The position numbers were made by a program, and so were the translations under genes. Under the pieces are notes generated by a model, which made no database searches, had not been told where the DNA came from, and saw only the letters and a list, made by a program, of their open reading frames with translations. Shown here in pieces: positions 1 through 8,300 of a stretch of DNA of 64,000 nt. The first letter of the stretch is position 1. Each line of letters starts with the position of its first letter. Source of the stretch: VRUE01 sp963770315 (GTDB taxonomy: Bacteria; Actinomycetota; Thermoleophilia; Solirubrobacterales; 70-9); the NCBI GenBank assembly GCA_963770315.1, contig CAVYPC010000002.1, forward strand, positions 372,001-436,000. The letters are read 5' to 3'.

Positions 1-1
1 C

Positions 2-742
2 CTGGGACCGCTTGCCGGCAGGGTCGGTGCGGCGATCCAGGATCTCTGCCTGCGCCTCCCCGACCGCAGCTTTGCCTTCTCGCGGATGGTTGAGCAGCGC
101 CTGCGCGAGTCGGGTCACCGGGCGCCGATCGTCCGCCTGCGAGGCGAGTACGCCGGCCCGGGCACCCCGTGGAGGGAGGACGGTGGAGACCCGCCCGACC
201 CACCCCTGGTCGTCTTCGCCGGCCGCCACATCCCCGAGAAGCACGTGACCGGCATACCGTTGGCGATTGCCGCGGCGCGGCGCGAGATCCCCGATCTACG
301 CGGCGCGATCCTCGGCGAGGGGCCGGAGACCGATGCGGTGCGCCGGCTGGTGCGGAGCCTCAATTTGGCGGATGTCGTCGAAGTCCCGGGGCGGGTCCCA
401 CCGGCACAGGTCGAGAGCACCATCGCCGTCGCCTCCTGCCTGCTCAACCCAACCGAGCGGGAGGGCTATGGCCTGGTCATCGTCGAGGCCGCCGCGCTTG
501 GGACGCCGGCGATCGTCGTCGCCGGGCCGGAGAACGCCGCGGTCGAGTTGGTCGAGCCCGGCGTCAACGGGTTCGTGGCCGGATCGCGCGACCCGGACGA
601 GCTGGCAACGCTGATCGTCGCGGCGGCGCGGCGCGGTGGGGGGTTGCGCCGCTCGACTCGCGACTGGTACGAGCGCAATCGCGAGGCAATCTCGATCTCT
701 GGCTCGCTGGCGCAGGTTGCCACCTGTTACGCGGATGCGTGA
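2..742 (+). CDS. Glycosyltransferase family 4, C-terminal part (5' end outside window)
   Basis: The frame is open from the first bases of the window to the TGA at 740-742, so the start codon lies upstream and only about 246 codons are visible. What remains is the C-terminal Rossmann domain of a GT4/GT-B retaining glycosyltransferase. It shows a GEGPE nucleotide-binding turn, the segment EREGYGLVIVEAAALGTP (the E-x7-E donor-sugar motif) and a GVNGFVAG turn near the end. GT4 enzymes transfer a sugar from an NDP- or GDP-sugar to glycans or lipids at the cytoplasmic face of the membrane. Neither donor nor acceptor can be told from this fragment. The next gene, a surface collagen-like protein, is probably a separate unit because a promoter-like sequence lies between them. 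Confidence 0.85.
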   Translation: MGPLAGRVGAAIQDLCLRLPDRSFAFSRMVEQRLRESGHRAPIVRLRGEYAGPGTPWREDGGDPPDPPLVVFAGRHIPEKHVTGIPLAIAAARREIPDLRGAILGEGPETDAVRRLVRSLNLADVVEVPGRVPPAQVESTIAVASCLLNPTEREGYGLVIVEAAALGTPAIVVAGPENAAVELVEPGVNGFVAGSRDPDELATLIVAAARRGGGLRRSTRDWYERNREAISISGSLAQVATCYADA

Positions 743-812
743 TCGCGAGCGACTACGTCGACCCTGTCTATCGCTGAACGGCAAGCCCTCGATCCGAGAC
801 AACACCTTGCTG

Positions 813-841
813 TTTACATAAAAATCAGGTAGATTTTTTAA
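813..841 (+). promoter_or_regulatory. Possible promoter of the collagen-like gene
   Basis: An AT-rich patch in the 140-base gap before the collagen-like gene contains TTTACA (813-818), a 17-base spacer, and TTTTAA (836-841). This fits a weak sigma-70-type promoter about 40 bases upstream of the TTG start. It stands out because the surroundings are GC-rich. The -10 match is only partial. Confidence 0.35.
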
Positions 842-882
842 ACTGGGGTTCCGGGAGGGACTACTCGACGGGAGGGATTGAC

Positions 883-1638
883 TTGAAGCTATTCAAGAAC
901 TTGGGCGCTGCTAAATACGTGAGCGCCGCCAAGGACCACCTGGGTGCAGCCGGATTGATCGTGGCTGTGGTGGCCCTTGTGGCCGCCCTTGGTGGCGGCG
1001 CGCTCGCCGCCACTGGCGGTAAGTCGGACGCCACCGCCTCGAAGTCCAAGAAGGGGCCGCCCGGTCCGAAGGGGCCCAAGGGCAATACCGGTCCCGCCGG
1101 GCCCGCAGGACCCGCCGGTCCACAAGGGGCGGCCGGCTCCAAAGGTGACAAGGGCGACGCCGGTTCTGCCGGCTCGGCGGGGGCCGTGGGAGCGCCCGGC
1201 GCCGTGGGAGCGACCGGCAAAACCGGCCCGGCCGGCACCGCGGGGACGGCCGGCGCCACCGGCCCCACCGGTCCACAGGGGCCCCTGCAGCCAAACAAAA
1301 CCGAGACGGGCGCCTGGGCCGCGGTGATAGGCAGCGAAACCTTCGGCGGGGCCGGGATTAGCTTCAATCTCCCGCTGCAGAGCCCGCTGGCGGCAGCGAA
1401 CGTTCATATCGCGCCCAATGCCAACTGCCCCGGGACGGCTGCCGATCCAAAAGCAGAACCAGGTCACCTGTGTGTATACGAAGGGGACACCCTGTTTGGT
1501 GCGGGCACGGCCATTGAAAGCATCAACAAGCCGGAGGAAGAAGCCCCAGGAGCATCCGTAGCTGGCGCGGTCCTCCTCGTCAATGGAACGGCAGGCGAAA
1601 TTGCGCAGGGCAGTTGGGCGGTAACGGCTGCTCCTTAG
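883..1638 (+). CDS. Membrane-anchored collagen-like repeat protein
   Basis: This 251-residue protein starts at TTG 883, chosen because GGAGGG at 871-876 is a strong ribosome site six bases upstream. Residues 24-43 form one hydrophobic segment (signal or anchor). Residues about 58-136 are Gly-X-Y triplets of the collagen type, rich in GPAGP, GPKGP and GATG units. A C-terminal domain of about 110 residues contains two cysteines (NCPG, HLCVY). Collagen-like bacterial proteins form trimeric rods on the cell surface, and the C-terminal domain probably serves as trimerisation or display head. There is no sortase motif, so anchoring is likely through the N-terminal helix. Its ligand and role are unknown. 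It converges with the lipoprotein gene that follows and shares a terminator with it. Confidence 0.85.
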   Translation: MKLFKNLGAAKYVSAAKDHLGAAGLIVAVVALVAALGGGALAATGGKSDATASKSKKGPPGPKGPKGNTGPAGPAGPAGPQGAAGSKGDKGDAGSAGSAGAVGAPGAVGATGKTGPAGTAGTAGATGPTGPQGPLQPNKTETGAWAAVIGSETFGGAGISFNLPLQSPLAAANVHIAPNANCPGTAADPKAEPGHLCVYEGDTLFGAGTAIESINKPEEEAPGASVAGAVLLVNGTAGEIAQGSWAVTAAP

Positions 1639-1673
1639 GGGGTCGCCACAGGTCGCCACAACTGACCCGCATG

Positions 1674-1710
1674 CTGCCGAGCTCCGACTCTTCGGGTCGG
1701 AGCTCGGCAG
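1674..1710. terminator. Bidirectional hairpin terminator between convergent genes
   Basis: CTGCCGAGCTCCGAC (1674-1688) pairs perfectly with 1696-1710 around a 7-base loop. It lies between the 3' ends of the collagen-like gene (plus) and the lipoprotein gene (minus). There is no clear U-run on either strand, so strength is uncertain. Confidence 0.7.
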
Positions 1711-1723
1711 CGGAGTCATCGGC

Positions 1724-2254
1724 TCAAAAACTGAAGGTGCATCCGTCAAGTCCGTATTTGGCCGATTGCAGGTCGGATTTGTGGAATTCTTCGCCGAACT
1801 CAATAAGCGTGATTATCCGGTGACTCTTAGCGGTGTCGAGCTCTTCCTGCATTGCCGTCACGATGGCTTCAATTTCTTCTTCATCGCCACGTGGTGAGCC
1901 CAGGTCGCGGAGTTCGTCGATCGTGCCCTGCATGGCTGGCGCAAGGACCGTACGGCTTAGCACCGTGATCGTTCTGCCTTCGAACGGGATGGATTTACCG
2001 CCGTGCTGCTTTTCGTAAGCTTTGATCCCTACCGAGATTCGCGGTTCGAAGTCTTCGCAAATCGCCCCGGCGCGCTGAATGAATTGAGCCTTGGTGAGGG
2101 ATGACGCCTGTAGTTGCCCTGAGCTAGACGTGCCGTCGGCAGAGGTGCTTTGGGAGCTCCCAGAATCGCCGCGCCCGTCACCCCCGCCACAACCGACGCC
2201 GATAGCGGTAAGCATCGCGGCGGCTATGAGCACAACGATCCTCTTATAAGACAA
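1724..2254 (-). CDS. Putative secreted lipoprotein, function unknown
   Basis: This is a 176-residue protein with the start set at TTG (2252-2254), because AAGGAG (complement of 2261-2266) sits six bases upstream. A longer in-frame extension to 2317 has no ribosome site. The N-terminus reads as a short basic region, a hydrophobic stretch, then IGVGCGGGDG, a lipobox-like cysteine with a non-ideal -3 residue. It continues with a Ser/Gly/Asp-rich flexible linker. The mature part (about residues 55-176) is alpha-helical, with one conserved-looking CEDF and a late DGCTFSF; these two cysteines could form a disulfide. No enzymatic motif is recognised. It converges with the collagen-like gene and diverges from the tandem secreted genes. 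Confidence 0.7.
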   Translation of the reverse strand: MSYKRIVVLIAAAMLTAIGVGCGGGDGRGDSGSSQSTSADGTSSSGQLQASSLTKAQFIQRAGAICEDFEPRISVGIKAYEKQHGGKSIPFEGRTITVLSRTVLAPAMQGTIDELRDLGSPRGDEEEIEAIVTAMQEELDTAKSHRIITLIEFGEEFHKSDLQSAKYGLDGCTFSF

Positions 2255-2661
2255 TTTACACTCCTTAATCAGAGATATCCTTACGAAGGAACAATACCGC
2301 GCCTCCCAAGGCCCCACATTTGGGGAGAAAGCGTGCCCCGTTAGACGTGATCTGGCCCGGAATCACGCGGGGCGCAGATCCCCGCAAGGCACCGATCGGC
2401 ACGCGCGTGAATCACGCGAACGTCTGAGTGCGCCAAACCCTGCACTGCGCGAATCCGCGCGCGCGGAAAGAGCACACGCGGTCGTTGCAGGGGAAACGCG
2501 TCGCCCTGGCGGCATCGGTAGCCAGAGCAGGGAGGGATATGAAGATTCCTTGATTAGTCAACCAATAGCAGCTAAGGCTTGTGCTGTCCCGAACGGGGCA
2601 CGCGCCGCGTTGATGGGAGGCACGGCGCGCCAGGAGGTAGCAACGAAAGGAACGATCAAGA
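2255..2661. other. 407-base divergent intergenic region with palindromes
   Basis: This gap separates the minus-strand lipoprotein gene from the first MTRNL secreted gene and contains no convincing coding frame. It holds a 15-base palindrome CGCGTGAATCACGCG at 2404-2418. The half GAATCACGCG also occurs at 2360-2369. A GC hairpin follows the upstream copy (GCGGGG 2367-2372 with CCCCGC 2380-2385). These may be operator sites for one of the flanking genes. The ribosome site GAAAGGA lies just before the ATG at 2662. No clear -35/-10 pair was found. Confidence 0.45.
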
Positions 2662-3354
2662 ATGACTCGTAACCTGAAGATGCTCGGCTTGGCTTTGATC
2701 GCGGTGTTTGCGCTTAGCGCAATGGCCGCGGCGGCCGCACAAGCCACGCCGCTATTCACAGCGACTAGTTACAACGCGTCAATTCACGCGACAACCGAAC
2801 AGAAAATCGGGGGGGAAAGCGAATACTTCGAATCGATCGGGCGCAAGGTCGAATGCGAAATTGCTCACTTCACCGGCACAGCGACTGCTAACTCGAGCAC
2901 ACTGTCGATCACCCCTGACTACACAGACCATACGCAGGGCGGAAACTGCAAAGCCGGGCAAACGCTCACCGCGACAGTCACAGAGAATGGATGTAGCTAT
3001 CTGTTCCACACCAAAGAAAAAACAGCGACGGACTACGATGTAACCGTAGACATTGTATGCCCGACGAAACCAATCGAAGTACACGTCAGCGGTGAAACCT
3101 GCACAATAACAGTGGGATCACAGACTGCGGGCGGAACGCTTACAGCGGTTAATAACGGTAAACACGTTGACCTGTCGGGCACGGTCACCGTCAATTCTAC
3201 CGTCCACAGTAAAAGCACCTTGGTCTGCGGCGTGACGTCGGGGACCTCGAAAGAAGTAACGACGAACTACAAAGTTATAAAACCGATTACAGTTACAGCC
3301 CTCGAAGACAAAGTGGGCGGCGCAGAAATCGGCGTCTCGATCAGTGGTAGCTAG
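2662..3354 (+). CDS. Secreted six-cysteine protein, paralogue 1 of 3
   Basis: This 230-residue protein has a classic signal peptide (MTRNLKMLG, hydrophobic core, AMAAAAAQA cleavage region near residue 28). The mature domain is rich in Thr, Ser and Val in alternating patterns that suggest beta structure. Six cysteines (VEC, GNC, NGC, IVC, ETC, LVC) are conserved in all three tandem copies, consistent with three disulfides. No catalytic motif is recognised. Base composition is unusual: 3001-3060 has 27 G/C of 60, far below neighbouring genes. Copy 2 differs from it at 17 of 230 residues by hand count, so the duplication is recent or homogenised. Function is unknown, probably a surface or extracellular structural protein. 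Confidence 0.85.
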   Translation: MTRNLKMLGLALIAVFALSAMAAAAAQATPLFTATSYNASIHATTEQKIGGESEYFESIGRKVECEIAHFTGTATANSSTLSITPDYTDHTQGGNCKAGQTLTATVTENGCSYLFHTKEKTATDYDVTVDIVCPTKPIEVHVSGETCTITVGSQTAGGTLTAVNNGKHVDLSGTVTVNSTVHSKSTLVCGVTSGTSKEVTTNYKVIKPITVTALEDKVGGAEIGVSISGS

Positions 3355-3410
3355 TCGCAGCTAGTGCGACGAAGCCGCACTGCCTAGCTTAGAGGCAGCG
3401 ATGGCAATGA

Positions 3411-3438
3411 CTGGGGCCGGGAGTGATCCCGGCCCCAG
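3411..3438 (+). terminator. GNRA-loop terminator after paralogue 1
   Basis: CTGGGGCCGGGA (3411-3422) pairs perfectly with 3427-3438 around the tetraloop GTGA. No U-run follows. The same structure recurs after each of the three paralogues. Confidence 0.8.
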
Positions 3439-3562
3439 CCCTGCTGTCGGCGCGCGCTGATGACTAAGGCTACGACGGGCCGATGCCTTGCGTGCTCCCA
3501 TTAGGGCTCGCGCTTACACCAGGGATGGCCCGGCGCAGCACAGATGAAGGAGAGGACGAGAC

Positions 3563-4255
3563 ATGACTCGTAACCTGAAGATGCTCGGCTTGGCTCTGAT
3601 CGCGGTGTTTGCGCTGAGCGCGATGGCCGCAACGGCCGCACAAGCCACGCCGCTATTCACAGCGACTAGTTACAACGCGTCAATTCACGCGACAACCGAA
3701 CAGAAAATCGGGGGGGAAAGCGAATATTTCGAATCGATCGGGCGCAAGGTCGAATGCGAAATTGCTCACTTCACCGGCACAGCGACTAAAAACTCGAGCA
3801 CACTATCGATCACCCCTGACTACACAGACCATACGCAAAGTGGCAACTGCAAAGCGGGGCAAACGCTCACCGTGACAATCACAGAGAATGGATGTAGTTA
3901 TCTGTTCCACGCCAAAGAAAAAACAGCGACGGACTACGATGTAACCGTAGACATTGTATGCCCGACGAAACCAATCGAAATACACGTCAGTGGGGAAACC
4001 TGTAAGATAACAGTGGGATCGCAGACTGCGGGTGGAACGTTGACAGCGGTTAATAACGGTAAACACGTGGACTTGACCGGTGCCCTCACCGTTAAAACCA
4101 CCGTCCACAGTAAAAGCACCTTGCTCTGCGGCGTAACGTCGGGGACCTCGAAAGAATTTACGACGAATTACAGAATTATAAAACCGATTACAGTTACAGC
4201 CCTCGAAGACAAAGTGGGCGGCGCAGAAATCGGCGTCTCGATCAGCGGTAGCTAA
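3563..4255 (+). CDS. Secreted six-cysteine protein, paralogue 2 of 3
   Basis: This 230-residue protein is nearly identical to the first copy, with the same signal peptide and the same six cysteines. Substitutions cluster in residues 173-180 (DLTGALTVKT) and near the C-terminus. GAAGGAGAGG lies just upstream of the ATG, a better ribosome site than that of copy 1. The intergenic segment before it is repeated, slightly shorter, before copy 3, so the duplicated unit is gene plus terminator plus leader (about 0.9 kb). Low GC relative to the surroundings. Function unknown. Confidence 0.85.
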   Translation: MTRNLKMLGLALIAVFALSAMAATAAQATPLFTATSYNASIHATTEQKIGGESEYFESIGRKVECEIAHFTGTATKNSSTLSITPDYTDHTQSGNCKAGQTLTVTITENGCSYLFHAKEKTATDYDVTVDIVCPTKPIEIHVSGETCKITVGSQTAGGTLTAVNNGKHVDLTGALTVKTTVHSKSTLLCGVTSGTSKEFTTNYRIIKPITVTALEDKVGGAEIGVSISGS

Positions 4256-4310
4256 TCGCAGCTAATGCGAGGAAGCCGCACTGCCTACTTAGAGACAGTG
4301 ATGGCAATGG

Positions 4311-4338
4311 CTGGGGCCGGGAGTGATCTCGGCCCCAG
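4311..4338 (+). terminator. GNRA-loop terminator after paralogue 2
   Basis: This has the same 12-bp stem and GTGA loop as at 3411-3438. One pair is changed to a G-U wobble, so pairing is kept. Confidence 0.75.
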
Positions 4339-4444
4339 TCCTGCTGTCGGTGCGCGCTGATGGCTAAGGCTACGACGGGCCTATGCCTTGCGTGCTCCCG
4401 CGCTTGCGCCCGGCTCAGCACAGATGAAAGAGAGGACGAGAACC

Positions 4445-5143
4445 ATGACTCGTAACCTGAGGATGCTCGGCTTGGCTTTGATCGCGGTGTTTGCGCTGAG
4501 CGCAATGGCCGCGGCAGCCGCACAGGCCACGCCGCTATTCACAGCGGCGAAATACAACGCGTCAATTCACGCGACAACCGAACAGAAAATCGGAGCGGAA
4601 AGCGAATACTTCGAATCGATTGGGCGAAAATTCGAATGCGAAATTGTCCACTACACCGGTACAGCAACCTCCGACTCGAGCACACTGTCGATCACTCCTG
4701 ACTACACAGACAGCACCCAGGGAGGCAACTGCAAAGCGGCCCAAACGCTCTCCGTGACGGTCACGGAGAACGGGTGCACCTTTCTATTCCATGCCCAAGA
4801 ATTCATGGATGCCGCTAAAGACTACACAGTTTTTGTAGATGTTGTCTGCGGCGCTAACCCAATTGTGGTGAATGTCCTTGGTGGTGCCTGCATAATCACA
4901 ATTGGATCACAGACTGCGGGTGGCACCCTGACAGCGGTAAACAGCTCTGGACACGTTGAGCTATCGGGGACGGTGAGCGTCAAATCGACTCTGCACAGTG
5001 AAAACGGCCTGATTTGCGGTATTCCGAAAGGCACCAAAAAAGAACTGACGACGAGCTATGCAATCCACAAAGCGATCACATTTACAGGTGAAGAAGATCA
5101 ATCGCCGTTTGCCGCCGACCCGATCTCCATCAGCGGTAAATAG
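4445..5143 (+). CDS. Secreted six-cysteine protein, paralogue 3 of 3 (divergent)
   Basis: The start is placed at ATG 4445 (232 residues) to match MTRNL of the other copies. AGAGAGG precedes it, and a longer frame reaching back to 4388 lacks a leader-like start. The signal peptide and all six cysteines are kept, but the mature domain has diverged widely from copies 1 and 2 (for example FLFHAQEFMDAAKDY and a C-terminal EEDQSPFAADPISISGK). This points to functional divergence after an older duplication, with copies 1 and 2 split more recently. It is followed by its own GNRA-loop terminator. Confidence 0.85.
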   Translation: MTRNLRMLGLALIAVFALSAMAAAAAQATPLFTAAKYNASIHATTEQKIGAESEYFESIGRKFECEIVHYTGTATSDSSTLSITPDYTDSTQGGNCKAAQTLSVTVTENGCTFLFHAQEFMDAAKDYTVFVDVVCGANPIVVNVLGGACIITIGSQTAGGTLTAVNSSGHVELSGTVSVKSTLHSENGLICGIPKGTKKELTTSYAIHKAITFTGEEDQSPFAADPISISGK

Positions 5144-5190
5144 AAGCAGCGAACACAGGTGAGGCTGCTGACTTAGCGGCACTGGGAAGG

Positions 5191-5222
5191 GCCTGGAGTC
5201 GGGAGAGATCCCGACTCCAGGC
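5191..5222 (+). terminator. GNRA-loop terminator after paralogue 3
   Basis: A 14-bp perfect stem (5191-5204 with 5209-5222) closes the tetraloop GAGA. The stem sequence differs partly from the first two terminators while shape and loop class are retained. Confidence 0.8.
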
Positions 5223-5265
5223 TTGCTGTCGTGGGGTTCAAGTACAGCGAAAACTGGAGAGTGCC

Positions 5266-5295
5266 TTGACAGATACTTGATAGTTCCGATATGAT
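5266..5295 (+). promoter_or_regulatory. Sigma-70-type promoter of the large secreted gene pair
   Basis: TTGACA (5266-5271), an 18-base spacer, and TATGAT (5290-5295) make the best promoter match in the window. It points at the ATG at 5379 and leaves an untranslated leader of roughly 75 bases. Confidence 0.75.
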
Positions 5296-5378
5296 CGGCG
5301 ACGTTAGATTGGGGGGCAGGGGCTGGGTGAAGGATTTTCTTGGCTCGGGGGGATTTGCACGAAGTTTAAAGAGGGGTA

Positions 5379-8300
5379 ATGGATTCTGTCGTGTGGTTTT
5401 GGCGCAGGCTTGCTGTAGGCGGGTTGGGAGGAGCGGCGTTTTCGTTGCTGGTCTGCCTGGGGTTATTCGTGTCGGGAGCTTCGGCTGACGTAGACGTCTG
5501 CTCCTTAGGTGGTGTCGCGGGCGAAGCGGGTGCCTGCAGTGAACCGAAGGGCGTCGCCGTGGACAGCCAGGATGGCCTGCTCTACGTTGCCGACAGCGGC
5601 AACAATCGGGTCGACGTCTTCGATGTCGGATCGGGTGACTTTCTGCTTGCGTTCGGCTGGGGAGTGAGGAGCGGCGCCGGCGCGGCGCAGACCTGCGGTC
5701 CCGCGGCAACGCCGCCGAGCACCAGCTGCCAAACCGGGCTCGCCGGTTCCGGCGCGGGGCAGCTCAACGAACCGAAGGGGATTGCCGTCGACAATGACGC
5801 CACCAGTGCCGCTTTCCATGACATCTACGTCTTTGACGGCCCCAATAAGCGGATAGAGAGATTTCATCCCTCCGGGGAATTCGTGTTGAGCATCGGCTCG
5901 GCCGGTGGCGGTGCGGGCCAGTTCGAATCGATCAGGGGCCTGGAAGTCGGGCTCGGTGGTCTGGTCGAGGTTATCGACACCGCTCCAGCCGGCAGCTGCC
6001 CGTTCGGAGGCGACCAGTTCAGCAAGCGGGTTCAGAAGTTCACCCCCGCGGGCGCTCTGGCTGAAGCGCCGACCCCCTTGACCGGCACTCCGTGCGGGCA
6101 GGTGCAGGCATTTGCCCTGGACTCCAGTGGCGACTTCTACGTGGGCAGCGACGACGTGGTCGGTGTGATCCGCAAATACCACCCGGACGGCACCCCGTTC
6201 GGCTCGCCCTATCCGATCAATCCCTCCTCCAACATTCGCGCGTTGGCGGTAAATACCGCGGGCGACCTCTTCGTTGGCGACAACAGTGAAAGGACGACCG
6301 CCATATATCGATATGGCCCTGCTGGCGCCCTGGCGCGGGTTTTCTATGGCGATGGGACGATGCAGAGCTCGCCGATCTCCCTGGCTCCATTCAGCAACGG
6401 TGACGGGGACGTCTTCGCCGCCTCTGGCGGCGTGGAAGGCAAGGTCACCCATGTCGCGGAGCCGCCGCCTGGGCCAGTGATCTTCAGCTTTAAATCCAGC
6501 AGCAGGGCAGGGAGCCCACCTTTTGCTCCAGAAGGGGAAATCAGCAACACCAAAGCCTCGCTCGCCGCCGAAATCAATCCCGAGGGCAAAGCCGCCACCT
6601 ACCACTTCGAGTACGTCGATGAGAAAACCTGCGAAGACGACGTCACGGCGGAAGGCGCGGGCCACTGCTTCGATGACGCGAAGCGGGCACCGGCCGAAGC
6701 AGCGGAAGACCAGACGGTTGGCTCGGATTTCACCTTGCATCTCAAAAAAGAGGAAATCGGTTGCCCCGACCCTCTGAATGAAGCGGGGGAACCCGAAAGC
6801 AAGTGCCTTTCCCCCAAAACCCGATATCGCTGGCGCGCCTTCGCGATCAACGCCGATGGCGAAGGCAACGGCCCGGTGGAAGGCGAACCCTTCGAAACCA
6901 AGCCGCCGCTGGAATTCGGCCAGATCTTCTCGATCAAGGTCGGCACCGTGGAGGCGAGGCTGCACGGCGAAGTCAACCCGCTCGGTGTCCCGGCGACGGG
7001 CTGGTTCGAATACGTCGATGACGCGACCTTCAACGAAAGCGGCTTCGAAGAAGCGACCAAGATCCCCAACATCGCCGAAGAAGCCCCGCTCGACTTTGGC
7101 GCCGCGGAAGGACTGATCCCGGGCGTCGTCCAGCTCGGCTCGCTTACGCCTGGTACGACCTACCACTACCGGCTCGCCGCGGTGGATCCACTGATCGAAC
7201 CGCTCTTCAGCGAAGCGCGGACGTTCACCACCTTCGCCAAGCCTCCGACTCCGCCACCATGCGCCAACGACGGCTTCCGCACCGGTGCTTCGGCGGTGCT
7301 GCCCGACTGCAGAGCCTACGAGCTGGTCTCCCCGGTTGAGAAAAACGGCGGCGACATCGTCCCCCTGGGCGACGCCGACCTCACCCAGGGCGCCGCTGAT
7401 GGGCAGAGCATCACCTACGCCGCCTATCGCTCCTTTGCCAAGGCCCAATCGGCTCCCTTCGTCTCCCAGTACCTGGCTCGCCGCGGCGAAGCTGGCTGGG
7501 AGAACGAAGCGATCAGCCCGCCCCGCGAAGGCCAGAGCTTCTACGACGACCTGCCGCTGATTACCTCCCCGTACAAACTCTTCTCCGACGACCTCTGCTC
7601 GGGCTGGGTGCTGAGCGAAACCGAACCGGTGCTGGCCGAAGGGGGGCTGGCGGGCTACCCCAACCTCTACCGGCGCGATAACTGTGGGGCCGCGGCGGGG
7701 AGCTTTGAAGCGCTGACCCCGACCGTGCCCGCGGAAGGCGACCCCAACCAGTTCATCCCCAAGCCACAGGCGTTCTCGGCTGACGGCAAATACACGGTCT
7801 TCACCGAGGAGGGCAAGCTGAACCCCACGAGCGAAGGCGGGGTGATATGCACCAAAGCACAGGCGGAATCCTGCACCCGCCAGCTCTACATCTCCCACGG
7901 GGGTGAAGTGCCGCAACCGGTCTGCATTCTGCCCGATGGCGCGGCGATCACCGACCCCTGCTCGGCGGGACTCGTGCGTGCGCTCGACGGCGGTGTCAAC
8001 GAGCGCTCAGATGACGCTTACCAGGCGCTCTCGGCCGACGGCTCGCGGGTCTTCTGGACCGACTCGGCAAATGGCTCCAGCCCTGGCGCGCTCTACGTGC
8101 GGATCAACCCCGCCCAGGAGCAGAGCTTGGTGGAAGGCGGCAAATGCAGCGAGCCGGCCAAAGCCTGCACGCTTTTGATCTCGGCGGCTGCGGCGCACTT
8201 CCGCAGCGCCGCAGCCGAGGGCTCAGTCGTGATCTATACGGTCGGGACCAACCTCTTCGAATTCGACGTCGACAAGGCGCTGGCCGAGGAAGCGGGGGCG

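Noticed and set aside
883..1638. CRISPR or other DNA repeat array in the Gly-X-Y region
   Set aside because: The repetition follows codons of collagen triplets with varied bases and has no spacer structure.
1641..1660. Direct repeat GGTCGCCACA twice in tandem
   Set aside because: A single 10-base duplication after a stop codon has no other supporting signal, so chance or slippage is enough.
2412..2759. Minus-strand open frame across the start of the first secreted paralogue
   Set aside because: It has no ribosome site or domain, and half of it is antisense to a clear signal peptide.
5505..7916. Very long open frame (about 800 codons) on the minus strand inside the propeller gene
   Set aside because: High GC and biased third positions create antisense open frames. 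The plus strand encodes recognisable NHL and fibronectin-like motifs with a signal peptide, and the minus translation has no known domain.
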